Source: Raffaelea ambrosiae
Taxonomy: Eukaryota > Ascomycota > Sordariomycetes > Ophiostomatales > Ophiostomataceae
Assembly: GCA_002778195.1 (NCBI GenBank)
Contig: PCDI01000003.1
Location: 1,774,295 to 1,838,294 of the forward strand
DNA: 64,000 bases
Direction of reading: 5' to 3'
Part shown: one piece after another, positions 53,469 through 64,000 of the stretch
Layout of the letters: every line of letters starts with the position of its first letter
How positions within the stretch are numbered: position 1 is the first letter of the stretch
Translations under genes and position numbers: made by a program
Notes under the pieces: generated by a model
Told to the model about the DNA's origin: nothing
Database searches by the model: none
The model's input: the letters and a program-made list of their open reading frames with translations, nothing else

Positions 53469-55338
53469 TCATAGCTTGCCCGGAGCGTCGGCCACGACGC
53501 CGACACGGCCGCTCTCCGGGCTGTCGGAGGCGGAGCCAGCACGCCGCATGTAGGCCTCGTCGTCCTCGTCGTCGTCGGTGCCGTACCTGCGGCCGATCTT
53601 GCCGAGCGCGCGGTCGCGCTTCTCCAGCCAGGCAATGAGCAGGACAAAGGGGATGACGACGGCGCCGGTGACCAGGCTGGCAATGTAGCCCTTGCGGTAG
53701 TCGGGGGCGTCGGTGACGGGGAAGAAGATGAGCGGCCACCAGGTGGTAAAGGCAAAGTCAAAGGCGTTCATCCAGCCGGTGGTGATGGCGCGCAGCTGCA
53801 GGTCGTGGGCGGTGACGTCGGCCATCCAGGAGTACCACAGGGCCTGGGGCGCAAAGGTGGTGCCGTAGAGGTAAAAGGCAAAGAACATGGCGCCGTCGTT
53901 GTCGGGGCCGGCGACGAGGATGGAGGCGCAGAGGACAAAGGTGCAGGCGATGGCCAGGGACGGCTGCCAGCGGGACTGGATCTTGTCGGACCAGACGGCG
54001 TAGAAGACGGTGCCGACAATGGCGCAGGCGTAGACGGCGGTCGGGTAGTTGTTCTGCTGGATGGTGGTGTAGCCGCGGGACTTCATCCAGAGGGGGATGA
54101 CGTTGTTGAGGATGGCCTGGATCGAGAGGGAGTACACTGAAGACGTTAGGGAGAGAAAAAAAAGGGGGGGGGGGGTTGATTTCGGGAAAGAGGTAGTACG
54201 GATCCACATACGCATGAAGATCAAGGGCAGGAGATAGAACTGCCAGCTGAGCAGGACGCGCTTGAACACGGTCAGGTTCCAGTCTTGCTTGGTGTGCTTG
54301 CCGAGACGGTCAATGGCGCACTGTTTCTCCTCGGCGGTGAGGAACCAGGCGCTCTTGTGGCTGGGCAGGTTGGGAATGACGATCCAGCCTGGGGAAGAAA
54401 GAAAAAAAGAGAAGAAGAGAATAAGAAGAGTAAGAATAAAGGAAAAGAAAAGAAAGAACAAGAGAAAAAAAAAGAGAAAAAAAGAGAAGAAGAAGAGAAA
54501 GAGAAAGAGAGAGTGAAGAGAAAAGAAAGAGAAAGAAAAGAGAAAGAAAAGAGAAAGAAAAGAGAAGAAAAGAGAAAAAGAAAGAAAAGAGAAAAAGGAC
54601 AAAGAAAAGAGAAAACAAAACAAAACAAAACAAAAACAGTAGTATATCGTGCTCGACTCACCAAAAACGGCCACCGGAACCGTAATCACAGAAACAATGA
54701 TAAACAGCCAGCGCCAAGCCGCCAGGCTGCCGCGGCCGTTGAGCGACTCCAGCAGGCCGGCCTGGATCCAGCCGCCGGCCATGGTGCCCAGGTGGCCGAA
54801 GCAGCAGAAGACGGCGGCGCGGGTGCCGAGCTCGGACCGCTTGTACCAGCTGCCATAGATGAAATGGCCGCCGACGCTGGGGGATGGTTACCAGGAGGAA
54901 ACGGGAAACTGAGAGGGGGGGGGGAAGAACCCACTAGCAAACAGCGGAAAAGATGCCCTCAAAGACATTGAGGATGTAGACCTGGTAGACGTGGGAGGTG
55001 CGGAAGGTGACGAGGGTGAGGACGCTCCAGACAATGTTGCAGCCGACAAACATGTGCTTGGGCGGGAGGACGGTCAGCAGGGAGGTGGAGGGGATCTGGG
55101 CGACGGCGTAGAAGACGGTGTAGATGGTGGTCATGTAGTTGTACTGCTTGCCGACAAAGTGCAGGTCCTCCTCCATGCCGCTGATGTAGGCGCTGGCATA
55201 GCTGGCGCGGTTGATGCCGAAGAGGAACCACATGAGCGAGAAGTAGATCAGCAGGGTGAAGTCGAGCTTGACGACGACGCGCCGCTCCAGGGACGGCGGG
55301 CCCCAGAGGAAGCGCATCAGCGGCTCGCGGGCGGCCAT
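53469..55338 (-). CDS. MFS transporter, anion:cation symporter family (allantoate/pantothenate permease type)
   Basis: Four exons on the minus strand: 55338-54935, 54876-54662, 54388-54212 and 54136-53469 (487 aa), all phases closing. It has twelve predicted spans. Family signatures are RRVVVKLDFTLLIYFSLMWF, FLFGINRASYASAYISGMEE, YVGGHFIYGSWYKRSELGTR and the ATTGWMN-type late motif (AITTGWMNAFDFAFTTWWPL). These match the ACS family (Dal5, Liz1/Fen2, Seo1), which usually imports small anions such as vitamins, allantoate or sulfonates. The C-terminal tail is acidic, then Ser-rich. Intron 2 is a 273-nt, almost pure pyrimidine stretch. It may serve the cluster or mark its right flank. Confidence 0.88.
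54395..54615. repeat. Polypurine/polypyrimidine tract in MFS intron 2
   Basis: About 220 bases composed almost only of A and G on the plus strand (aaagag, gaaaaga units). In the transcript it is C/U. Confidence 0.95.
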
Positions 55339-55376
55339 GGCGGTGGGCGCAGCAAGCAGACGGGCCGATGGGCAGA

Positions 55377-55440
55377 CGAGCAGATGGCAGATGGGCAGAT
55401 GGCAGATGGCAGATGGCAGATGGGCAGATGGGCAGAAAGA
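55377..55440. repeat. (gggcagat/ggcagat)n tandem repeat
   Basis: About eight alternating 7- and 8-bp units just upstream of the MFS start codon, in its promoter. Confidence 0.9.
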
Positions 55441-55613
55441 GGGACTTCTTGAGATTGTGTATACTTATATGCTGCGCACGGTCGCACTGCAAGATGACGA
55501 AATGCAAGGCACGACAAACGAAATCGTGGCTAGCCTGCACAGCAAGGACAAGGAGTGTGTGTTCTGGGAAGACAGGGTGGGGAGAAGGGAAGGACAAACC
55601 GACGGGGACAGGC

Positions 55614-55705
55614 GACGACAGGCGACGACCAGACGACAGACCAGACGACAGACCAGACGACAGACCAGACGACAGACCAGACGACGACAGACGACAGACG
55701 ACAGG
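55614..55705. repeat. 12-bp minisatellite (agacgacagacc)
   Basis: Four to five perfect 12-bp units flanked by shorter (acgacag) derivatives. Confidence 0.92.
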
Positions 55706-56031
55706 CATGTACACACGCGTGTCCACTACAGGCGTCGACAGTTCCCGTTCAGCACCTACAAAGGGCGAGATTGGAAAAGAAGGGGGGACGGTCTGGAAAG
55801 ACTACACTTTAAGTCGAGAAAGCGCTGTTGTGGCCGCCACTTTTGTCTGGCGCGGGCCGCCACTTTTGGCGGTCCCTGCAGTGAGGGGTTTGTCCCTTCG
55901 AAGTACCTTGTACCTGCAGTTGTAATTCTCCGTCTCTGTGGCGGAGCATCACATTAATGCTAAAGTGCCCATCAGGCCCCAAACGGTTAACCTCTTTTAT
56001 TTTACGGGACGAGCCTAGTTTTGGTAGCCTA

Positions 56032-56055
56032 TCCCAGCGGCCGAAGCGGCCGGGA
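56032..56055. other. GC-rich inverted repeat upstream of recombinase
   Basis: tcccagcggccg-aag-cggccggga forms a hairpin with a 3-nt bulge. It lies about 280 bp before the DUF3435 start; a ttacgggac sequence precedes it at 56002. It could be a recombinase-binding or element-end feature. Confidence 0.4.
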
Positions 56056-56333
56056 CAACGTACAACAAAAGATAAAGGTTCCCATTTCTAGTCCCCGTCA
56101 GAAGTGTCCTGCGGTGCAACAGTTCTTCTTGCCGGATCGTCTTAACAGAGATGGGTACCCCTCTACTACTCATCTCTCTATCTGTTCTGTGTACTGTAGC
56201 AGGTCTGTCTTGGCTCTCCTTCATCGCTCTGTAAGTATAAATAAAGCCTCCTTCGCACCCATAGAAGCCTTTTTTTTTGTCTTCACTTCTTTCTACTACA
56301 GTCCAGTATTTCCCTTATTTCTACTTGCCCAGC

Positions 56334-58883
56334 ATGGCTCAGGCCTACCCCAGAAGACACCAAGGCAACAGCCAGCACGGGGAATTTATTGAACAGTTTA
56401 TACAGAGAGAATCGAAATCGCGGGTTTCGAAGCAACGGAAACCATTGACGGCCACCCAGCGTGCTGCCCTTCGGAAGCAGCTTCAAGGCGTTCATTTTCT
56501 CCTGCCAGATTATGCCGACACTACTAAAATTAACATTGCTGGCATTTTACGGAAATGGAAGAGGTATAACTACCTTATACGATACTGCCGCCTTCTCTCC
56601 CCCTTTTATAAAAAAAACCCCGTTAGGTTTGGTACATGTTGTTAACAGATTTTGAGGTACTGCGACTTTGTAAAGCTGGGTCCTTGGAAGGATGTGATTC
56701 AGAGAGCTGACCGAGCGATGGCGATGGATTTTCTCCACCATTTGTGTGAGAATTACAAGATCGCTTCGTGGGGCTCATCTTGGGAGTACTTTCGTCAGTA
56801 CAAGCAACTTTATGCTAGTGTCAATGGCCGATACTTAGACAGGAATGACAGCAAGGAAATAATGAAGGTACGTTCTCGGCTGCTTATTCTAGTACGGCAA
56901 CCGTTGATAACATGTTTTTTACAGTGGCACGATACCACGTTAGTGGCTATCTTCGGCCTTCACGCCCCCAACAAAAACGGAAAGGATGTAGGAAACTCGG
57001 GTGATTTACTGGCGCTTTTGACGTTCAATATCGCGTACGACACTGGTATGTTTCACACGGAGCGGCAGCGCGTACAACTGTCAGGGTGTTACCTCTTCCT
57101 TGCCTGCACGGGGGCTCGCCCTGCCGAGATTGTCGACAACGAGAAGAAGAAGCCTACGGATGGCTCTTTCGAAGAGCTCTTTAGCCCGCGATTCGTCGGT
57201 GGTCACCATGTTAAAAAAGGGAGTGGAGAGCTGTCGGGATTGCGCGGCACAGCTTACGACAAACCTCTCGACGAGGATTCCAGGCTGCTTGAAGAACTGC
57301 TCTCACAAGAAACGACCGGCCGCAAACGTCCCAAGGCTCTCTGTTATGAAGATGTATTGTTAATGGTTGTACGTCACCCGGTCACTGGCGACGACGTGCT
57401 GGCAATGGCAGTGAAGCTTATCCACCATAAAGGAGCGGATAACAAGCCTAAACCGTTCGTCTTCCTTATTAACACCCAACGTGATACGTTCCCACTAACA
57501 CCTGTAATAGAACTATTTTCTTTTTTACACTGACGAGAAAGTTGATTTTCTGCCTGATAACTATTATTGTCAGTCTTGCCGTCGACGACGAGGCATTCGA
57601 CGCGCCCAGTCTTACCAACGTCAGACGTGTCTTCGAGTCGAAAAACACGGGACCGACTAGCTGTACACCGCTTCGGTGGAAAAAGGACTGGTTGAAACGA
57701 CCGATCTTCCGCCGTTCAAATAGTTCGATCACTTCGAAGGACGAAGCCCTCCAGTACCACATGCTGCGAGACAGCATGGCCAGGCAATCGCTGGATGCTG
57801 GGTTCGAAAACCCCATCGAACCAAAAGTGTGGCGCAGAGGGGCGGGCAACGCGGCCAATGGTATGTTTCCCTATACCTTATGTAATAATTATTATACTAA
57901 CCATTCCGTCCGCAGGCAAGGCGCCCGATGCCACGCGCGATCAGATGATGCGCCATGATCCGAAATGGGCTACATTCAACAGCGCGTATATCAATGAGAA
58001 GGTCACATTCCACCTACAGAACGCTGTCTTGGACGAGCCGTATGAAGATGCTCTGATCGGCATGCTCTCACACATGAGCGCCATGCGCGATCCCCGCGCA
58101 AGCAGTGACATGGTCCCGGACGAAGTCTGGAGGGACGTGCCACCAGACCCAGAGATCGTCGCGCTTCAACAGGAGAGGGCAACGTTAAAGAAAGGTCAAT
58201 ACCGGATAAAAGGCCGAGAGGAGGAACAGAAAGTTCGAGACCTTACCAAGACGATCCGAACTAAACAGGCACAACGCGACAAAGCCATCCGGAAAGCCTA
58301 CCACGAATACTATTTCTACAAACGGCCGACCTGGGACATTGAGAGACAGGCAAGAGGAGAGCTGCAAGAAGAGTACAGTGATCCCGTGATAGAACACCGC
58401 ATTCCGGAGCGTGCTCGGCTAGCCAAGCTCTTCTCTAGCCAGTCGGATGATCTCAGCCCTGCTGAGCTCACTCAGTGGCGTATTGAGGCTGGCGAGCTTA
58501 TGGCCACTCTTTGTCAAAAACGCGACACGGTGAAGTTGCGCCGTATCCACCAGAAGTCACATAATGCGGCCCACAGCAAAGAAGAAGAGTCGCCCAGACC
58601 GGACCCATTCCCTCTTCTTATGGGAAAGACACAGTGTCCACGCTGTGTTGGTGACGAAAGACAGACATACCAGGAGAGGATATTCTCATACTGTCGACCG
58701 TCCGTGATGAACGACCACTTTGAGCACCAGCATTTAAAGGAGATGGAAGAAATGGAGCGCAGCCATCTGATCTTCTGCGATCATCCTAAGTGCAAGGAGG
58801 AGGGAGTAAAGCTGAAGCATCTGGATCATTTTAGGAACCACGTGCAACAGGTCCATGGCATTACGCTTCGGCCTGGACGGTAG
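56334..58883 (+). pseudogene. DUF3435 tyrosine recombinase (Starship captain family), one frame break
   Basis: Exons 56334-56563, 56657-56867, 56925-about 57530, 57574-57860 and 57916-58883. The N-terminal part matches the DUF3435 core-binding domain (ILRKWKRYCDFVKLGPWKDV). The catalytic part has the first Arg box CYLFLACTGARPAEIVDNEK, then KALCYEDVLLMVVRHPVTGD, WRRGAGNAANGKAPDATRDQ, MRHDP and the Tyr in FNSAYINEKV. A C-terminal region of about 280 residues is charged coiled coil, then Cys/His zinc-finger-like (CPRCVGDERQ, HLIFCDHPKCKEEG, HVQQVHG). Between PVIELFSF and LAVDDEAFDAPS the frame is broken (stop at 57531-57533), and no intron restores it. The gene therefore looks recently inactivated or misassembled. 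Such proteins mobilise giant Starship elements; single DUF3435 relics are also common. Confidence 0.85.
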
Positions 58884-59151
58884 GGGTGAAGTTTAAGGAG
58901 CGTGCCTAATTAAAGATTTTTCCTTTTCCTTTTAATTATATTTTAACGGTTGTAATATGCTTTCCTCTTTATTTATATTAACACAAGCCTACGTTCTTTA
59001 TTTGATTTTCAACGTATTTATGGTGGATCCGTGTGCGACGTTTTAACAAACTCTGCTTTGATAAAATCTTTCGGAGTTCTTTGGATCGACGGAGGATAAC
59101 ATTGATTCTTAAAAACTTATTAGCAACAGAACACGGCAACATAGGCTGAGA
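58884..59151. other. AT-rich spacer
   Basis: AT-rich sequence after the recombinase. Nothing recognised. Confidence 0.4.
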
Positions 59152-59379
59152 TCAACTTACAATGTCTTCAGGTCGCGGTCTAAAAGACGGAGAGGAACTG
59201 TACTCCACATATCTTTTGTATTTGGTACAGAAGTAGACTTCAACACTGTATTTCCTTCGAATCTCGTCCATTCTTTTCATCAAACTCCGTATACTTTTAG
59301 AAAAATTCTCGTTTGTTCTGTCTCGTTTTCGCCTTTGAGTTTGTCTTTTCGCAGACGATGGAAGCGGTGTAAGTGCCAT
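59152..59379 (-). CDS. Small MADS-like basic protein, possibly first exon only
   Basis: 75 codons on the minus strand. The sequence RKRDRTNENFSKSIRSLMKR, then MDEIRRKYSVEVYFCTKYKR, and a PEDI end resembles the MADS/SRF-type DNA-binding segment of small fungal proteins: basic helix, then a hydrophobic strand. Just before the stop lies a perfect donor (ATT/GTAAGT), so the stop may be inside an intron and further exons may lie to the left. The similarity is weak and comes from memory of family pattern. Confidence 0.4.
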   Translation of the reverse strand: MALTPLPSSAKRQTQRRKRDRTNENFSKSIRSLMKRMDEIRRKYSVEVYFCTKYKRYVEYSSSPSFRPRPEDIVS

Positions 59380-59702
59380 AATTTAATTTTGCGTTAAAGG
59401 TTTAAAATTTTTAGCGAGGGACTGCTTTGAATAGATATTTAAATACAGTGCACAAGGAAACCTTATTTGAGGCCTCTCGTAGTAGATTCCCGTCTGTTAA
59501 GGACGGCTGTTAGGTGGGTACTAATATATAAGAGAATAATACACCAGTCGAGAAGTATTACACTATGTTGTGTATAATGACAAGCTAAAACTCGTTTAAG
59601 GGTCACAATTTTGTCTATATCCCATTTTAAGGACGCTTGTTAGGTATATACTTTTAATATGGCAAGAACAAGCATGATAAGATATGTTTAATACTATTTA
59701 GT
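59380..59702. other. AT-rich spacer before LTR element
   Basis: AT-rich, with taaggacggctgttaggtgggta at about 59499 and a related taaggacgcttgttaggtatata at 59630 (a 130-bp-spaced direct repeat). Probably older repeat debris. Confidence 0.4.
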
Positions 59703-59978
59703 TGTCACGGACCGCCGTGCCGGAGCCCCACCCTGCTTGCTTATTGTCTGTCTGCTCGTATGCTAGCTNGCAGACCTAGCTGATCCCCCCTGAGATTACT
59801 GCCGCTTGTCACCGCTATCGTAGATAGTTCTTTGAGCCGCATCTGCCTCCTGAACGTAGCTCCTTGAGCTACGTCTTCGTCTACAACCTGACCCCTACCT
59901 GCACCTCTGTAGAAGACTAGCTATCCTAAATATACTGCATCTCGTCCCTGCCTACCTGTCTGCCTGCCGGCCGTGACA
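59703..59978 (+). repeat. 5' long terminal repeat of Gypsy element
   Basis: 276 bp starting TGTCACGG and ending CCGTGACA, a perfect 8-bp terminal inverted repeat with TG...CA ends. Gag starts 32 bases later. The matching 3' LTR is outside the window. Confidence 0.85.
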
Positions 59979-60010
59979 TTACGTAGCTCCTTCCCATAGG
60001 TGCCGACGAG

Positions 60011-60814
60011 ATGCCTACGATCCCGGAACCCCCTGCCATGCCCTCCGACCCGGAAGACTTCGCTAATTCGATAGCCGCCGATCCCAGGGCTTGGATAGCT
60101 TACTTCCAAGCCACTTACGAACTTCTTCGCCAGCAAGACGAAGAATTGACTACCGCNCGCATCGAACTTGTCGCCGCTAATAGCCGCNTCGAGGAGAGCC
60201 GCTACTCTGTCAAAGGCCTGACTGAGCAACTACTCGACGCGCGTATAAACCTCGAGCACCTCCGCCGTTTACAAGCCCCGACTGTACCTGCCCCCTCGTC
60301 TGCTTCCCCCCTACCCTCGTCCACTAACGCCGGCAAAGGTCGAACTCTGGCACCGCATCCTCCGACTCCTCCCGAACCTCCCTCGACCACCCGCTCTGAA
60401 AAGCTACCCGACCCTAACAAGTTCGACGGTACTCGCTCGGACCTCCGCCGCTTCAAACAAGCCGTACGANACAAACTAACTGTTAACGCTNATCGCTTCC
60501 CTACTCCCGTCTCTCGCTTGGTTTATACAACGGGCCGCTTAACAGGCGCGGCTCACGCGCAAATTCTCCCATACTGCCGGAACGATTACGAGGTACTCCG
60601 CGACTATCATGATATCTTAGAAATCCTTAATCGAGCGTTCGAAGACCCCAACTTAGTCCAAAATTCCCGCCAGAAACTGCTCCGCTACCGCCAAACGAAT
60701 AAAGACTTTAACACCTTCTTTACTGAATTCCAACGGCTTGCTATAAAAGCCGAAATACCCGACGAACAGCTTCGAACCATTTTGAAAGATGCTATTTCCC
60801 GTGAGCTGTACTAA
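60011..60814 (+). pseudogene. gag: Gypsy gag, truncated by TAA
   Basis: 267 codons before a stop at 60812-60814, then coding resumes in the same frame as HWIYTNALTP. This indicates a CAA-to-TAA lesion rather than the natural end. Nucleocapsid-like basic and Pro-rich sequence continues to about 61320. Three codons contain N. Confidence 0.8.
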
Positions 60815-61326
60815 CACTGGATTTATACTAATGCTCTTACACCGGACTATTACGGCTTTGTAACGTTACTGCAATCTTTAAACAACCACCGCCTCCGCTT
60901 AAACGCCCGAGGCTCCCTCCGACGCCCCCCCACCGCGAACACCGCCCCTACTCGTACTCCCCAAGCGCCTATCACGACGCCAACTCCCTCGCTCCCTACC
61001 CCGTTCGCCAAGAAGCCTNACGCCGCTCCGCTTCCCGACCCGATGGACCTGTCTCACCAACGCCGCGACACCACCCGCCGAGATCGTGGCGAGTGTTATC
61101 GTTACGGGTCGAAAGATCATTTTGTGGCCGCCTACTCGTACCCTAACACCCGCGACCCCCGCGCGCTTAGCCTTCGTAACGCCGGCGTCCCTAGCCCTGC
61201 CGCCTCGTCTCAACACTCCTCTAACGGCTACCGTCACCACTCGCGTAACCGCCGCTCCCGCCGCTCTTCCGACTCCCGTTCCCCTCGACAACTATCGGGG
61301 GAAGGGGTGCGCCTAGACTAAGTCGT

Positions 61327-64000
61327 GTGCCAAGCCCGCTCCTCAACGCACCTTATACCGTCGTCCGAATCTCCTCAACCGCTGCTCATAGACTTCCTAT
61401 CGAGGAAGAATATAATCAACGCTCTAACTTAATGATCTTACCCGCCGAGCTAATAGCGAAGGACCAGCCTGCCCTCCTAACGTATGCTCTAACCGACTGC
61501 GGCGCTGAAGGAAAAGCCTTTATCGACGCCGACTAAGCCTCCCGCCACCACCTGCCCCTGCACCGTTTACGTAACCCGTTCNATATCGAAGTGTTCGATG
61601 GGAGAGCTACTGAAGCCGGCAAGTGCGAGTACTACGTACGCGCCGGTTTGAAAATCAAAGACCACCACCAAAAGAACGTTTTGTTTTTCGTTACTCAACT
61701 AGCGCACTATCCTATCGTGTTANGAATGCCTTGNTTAAAGCAACACGACCCGACTGTTCGCTTCGCTAAACACTCAATCACCTTCGATAGCGAGTACTGC
61801 CGCACCAACTGCAATGTCCCGTCCTGCCCTGAGAAAGTCCGCGCCCTACACACTGTNCCAAAGAAGAGCCGCCCGGTACATCAAGACCAACGCCCGTTAA
61901 CCCTCCGCCATATAAACATCGCCCCGATCTCGAAGGAAGGGGCTACCGCTTACGCTCGTCGGAAATCCTGCCGGTTTTACACCACTACCCTAAACACCTT
62001 NGACCAACTTCTNNNCGCCCCGAAAGCCGGGCCGCCACCCCTTGTTCTACCGCCGGAGATTGCCGACTTCGCCGACGTCTTCTCCCCTCAAGAAGCTAAT
62101 AAGCTGCCTCCGCATCGCCCGATGGACCACCATATTGCGTTAAAAGAGGGCGCTNTGCTNCCGTACGGCCCTCTTTACTCCATGTCGCGGGAAGAGCTCC
62201 GCGCGCTACGAGAATGGTTAGATGAGAATCTTCGAAAAGGATTCATTTAACCGAGTTCGTCCCCTATCGCCTCCTCTATCCTATTTGTAAAGAAGAGCGA
62301 CGGTAACCTACGCTTCTACGTCGACTACCGCGCTTTAAACGCCGTTACTATTAAAGACCGATACCCGCTGCCCTTGATTAGAGAGACCCTGAATAACCTG
62401 TCCGGGATGAGATATTATAATAAAATAAATATCGTCTCCGCCTTCAACGAGCTCCGCGTTAAAGAAGGAGAAAAGTACTTAAACGCATTTCGCACTCGAT
62501 TTAGCCTGTTTGAGAGCCTAGTTATGCCATTCGGGCTCACCGGCGCCCCGTCAACCTTTTAGCGTTATATCAACGCCTTCTTACGAGAACTCTTAGACTT
62601 GATCTACACTGCATACCTAAATAACATCCTGATCTATAGCCGGACCCGTGAAGAACACACGGAACATGTCCGCGCCGTCCTAACACGCTTACGCGAGGCT
62701 GGCTTATACGCCAAGGCCTTTAAATGCGAATTTTACTGTACCGAGACTAAATTCCTGGGCTTAATCATCGGCCGCGACGGCATTCGCATGGACCCAGCTA
62801 AGACACAGACGATTCGAGACTGGCTCGCCCCAACCTGCTTAATCGACGTTTAAGCCTTCTTAAGCTTTGCTAACTTTTACCGCCGCTTCATTGCCGACTT
62901 CTCTAAGATCACTGCACCGCTGACCCGCTTGACTAAAAAAGATACTCCCTTCGCGTGGGATACCGCTTGCTCCAACGCATTCGAACTATTAAAATCCCGC
63001 TTTGCAACCGCCCCTGTTTTAGCCCATTTCGAATGGGAAAAGGACGTGATCTTAAAGACTAACTCCTCCGACTACGTCTCCGTTGGCGTCATATCCCAGT
63101 ACGGTGACGACGGCGTCTTACACCCTGTCGCTTTTTACTCGAAAAAGCTCACCGCCACGAAATGCAACTACGAGATCTACGACAAAGAGTTGCTCGCTAT
63201 TATTCGCTGTTTTGAAGAGTGGCGCCCTGAGCTAAAGGGGGCTCCCTCACCTATCAAAGTCTTAACCGACCACCGAAACCTAAAATACTTTACCTCTACG
63301 AAGCTGTTTAACCGCTGCTAAGCCCGCTAGTCTGAGTTTTTATCCCGCTTCAACTTCCAAATCCACTACCGCCCCGGAAAGCAAGGTGTTAAGCCTAACT
63401 CCCTAACACGAAGATCAAGAGATCTCCCTAAAAAAGGGGATACACGCCTCCTACACCAGAGTCAGACGGTCTTAAAACGGCAAAACCTCGCTCCAAACCT
63501 CCGATTCCACGCACTGCTCCTACCCCCTAACCTACACGACCTGTTTCGACAAGCGTACGAAGCCGACCCGATCCCTCGCCAAGCCCTAAAAGCCCTAACC
63601 GACTCAAAGACGCACCGCCTACCCACCCTAACCCTCGCGGAGTGTACCAACCGCCACGAATACTTATACGTACGAGACCGGATATACGTCCCTAACCACG
63701 ACGACTTAAAAGCCAACCTGCTTCGCCGCTATCACGACCACCCGGCCTCGGGCCACCCCGGCCGCTCTAAGACATATGAATTATTATCCCGCGAGTACTA
63801 CTAGCCCGGCATAGCCCGCTACGTTACCCGTTAGATAAGGAAGTGCCATACCTGCCGTAGGGCCGCCCCGTTCCGAGACGGTTAGAAAGGACTTCTACAC
63901 CCCCTACCCGTTCTTAATCGAGCTTAGCGTGATATCTCTGTAGACTTTATTACGCACCTGCTTAAGAGCCACGGCTACGACGCTATTATGGTTGTGGTCG
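61327..64000 (+). pseudogene. pol: Gypsy pol (protease-RT-RNase H-integrase), multiply stopped, partial
   Basis: Fragments share one evolutionary frame set: TDCGAEGKAFIDAD (protease), VMPFGLTGAPSTF then stop (RT), TKFLGLIIGRDGIRMDPAKT, ANFYRRFIADFSKITAPLTR, VGVISQYGDDGVLHPVAFYS (RNase H) and SGHPGRSKTYELL (integrase). Stops at 62248, 62560, 62851, 63319, 63328, 63802 and 63832 (approximate codon starts) all fit C-to-T or G-to-A changes. Confidence 0.85.

Larger units (their letters stand above)
55339..56333. other. Intergenic between MFS gene and recombinase, repeat-rich
   Basis: About 1 kb containing two tandem repeats (55377-55440 and 55614-55705) and a hairpin (56032-56055). Base composition and codon texture change near 56 kb. 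Confidence 0.5.
59703..64000 (+). mobile_element. Ty3/Gypsy LTR retrotransposon, RIP-mutated, right end outside window
   Basis: 5' LTR, gag, then pol in order protease, RT, RNase H and integrase start. Gag begins at 60011 (MPTIPEPPAM) and has the retrotrans_gag core (LPDPNKFDGTRSDLRRFKQA, FFTEFQRLAIKAEIPDEQL). It is stopped by TAA at 60812; a zinc-knuckle remnant with two Cys replaced by Tyr lies near 61098. The protease region is near 61490-61540, RT from about 62040 to 62850, RNase H at 62929-63321, and the integrase zinc-binding region (HPGRSKTYELL ... KCHTC) from about 63750. At least eight in-frame stops sit where CAA, CAG or TGG is expected, all explained by CpA-to-TpA change on one strand. 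RT catalytic Asp-Asp is Asn-Asn (YLNNILIYS). Several N bases are present. The copy is dead but could be mobilised in trans. Confidence 0.92.

Noticed and set aside
54285..54971. 228-codon Lys/Glu-rich ORF on the plus strand
   Set aside because: It is the purine strand of the MFS intron and flanking exons; low complexity only.

Overview
The window is fungal nuclear DNA, almost certainly from a filamentous ascomycete (Pezizomycotina, probably Sordariomycetes). The evidence is short introns (about 45-120 nt) with GTRNGT donors, GC-rich third codon positions in the housekeeping genes, UstYa-type and DUF3435 genes, and a retrotransposon carrying RIP-like C-to-T and G-to-A lesions. The gene models below were spliced by hand and are phase-consistent unless stated otherwise.

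Layout. 0-13 kb is a conserved housekeeping block: an Sds3/Dep1-type histone deacetylase subunit, the mitochondrial Cox assembly factor Coa3, the mRNA 3'-end processing factor Pta1/symplekin, a five-module CxxC protein and oligoribonuclease. 13.6-16.7 kb holds an orphan gene beside an internally deleted Ty3/Gypsy relic. 16.9-18.7 kb is a Gfo/Idh/MocA oxidoreductase with two lesions. 21.2-23.8 kb is a DHA1-type MFS transporter with a Gln-rich repeat extension. 24-36 kb looks lineage-specific and decaying: a frameshifted APH-family kinase, a WD40 scrap, an unusual Ras-like GTPase, two unknown multi-exon genes, a dispersed 12-18 bp minisatellite family and an inverted repeat pair. 36.6-38.5 kb encodes cytosolic aspartyl-tRNA synthetase.

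41.9-48.0 kb is the most interesting part: a candidate dikaritin-type (UstY-dependent) RiPP gene cluster. It contains a secreted precursor with eight 16-residue repeats separated by Lys-Arg Kex2 sites, a secreted tyrosinase, a membrane-anchored UstYa/DUF3328 oxidase with both HxxHC motifs, and an N2227/carnosine-N-methyltransferase-like enzyme with a signal anchor. Next to these lie a secreted X325/BIM1-like candidate copper-binding protein, a membrane But2-like protein, a sulfotransferase-like gene and an ACS-family MFS transporter (to 55.3 kb). Each precursor repeat begins with His and carries one Tyr, which suggests tyrosinase/UstYa chemistry on Tyr and possibly His N-methylation.

56.0-64.0 kb is mobile DNA: a DUF3435 tyrosine recombinase gene (the Starship captain family) with one frame break, a small MADS-like ORF, and a Ty3/Gypsy retrotransposon with an intact 5' LTR, RIP-type stops and mutated catalytic residues, cut by the right edge.
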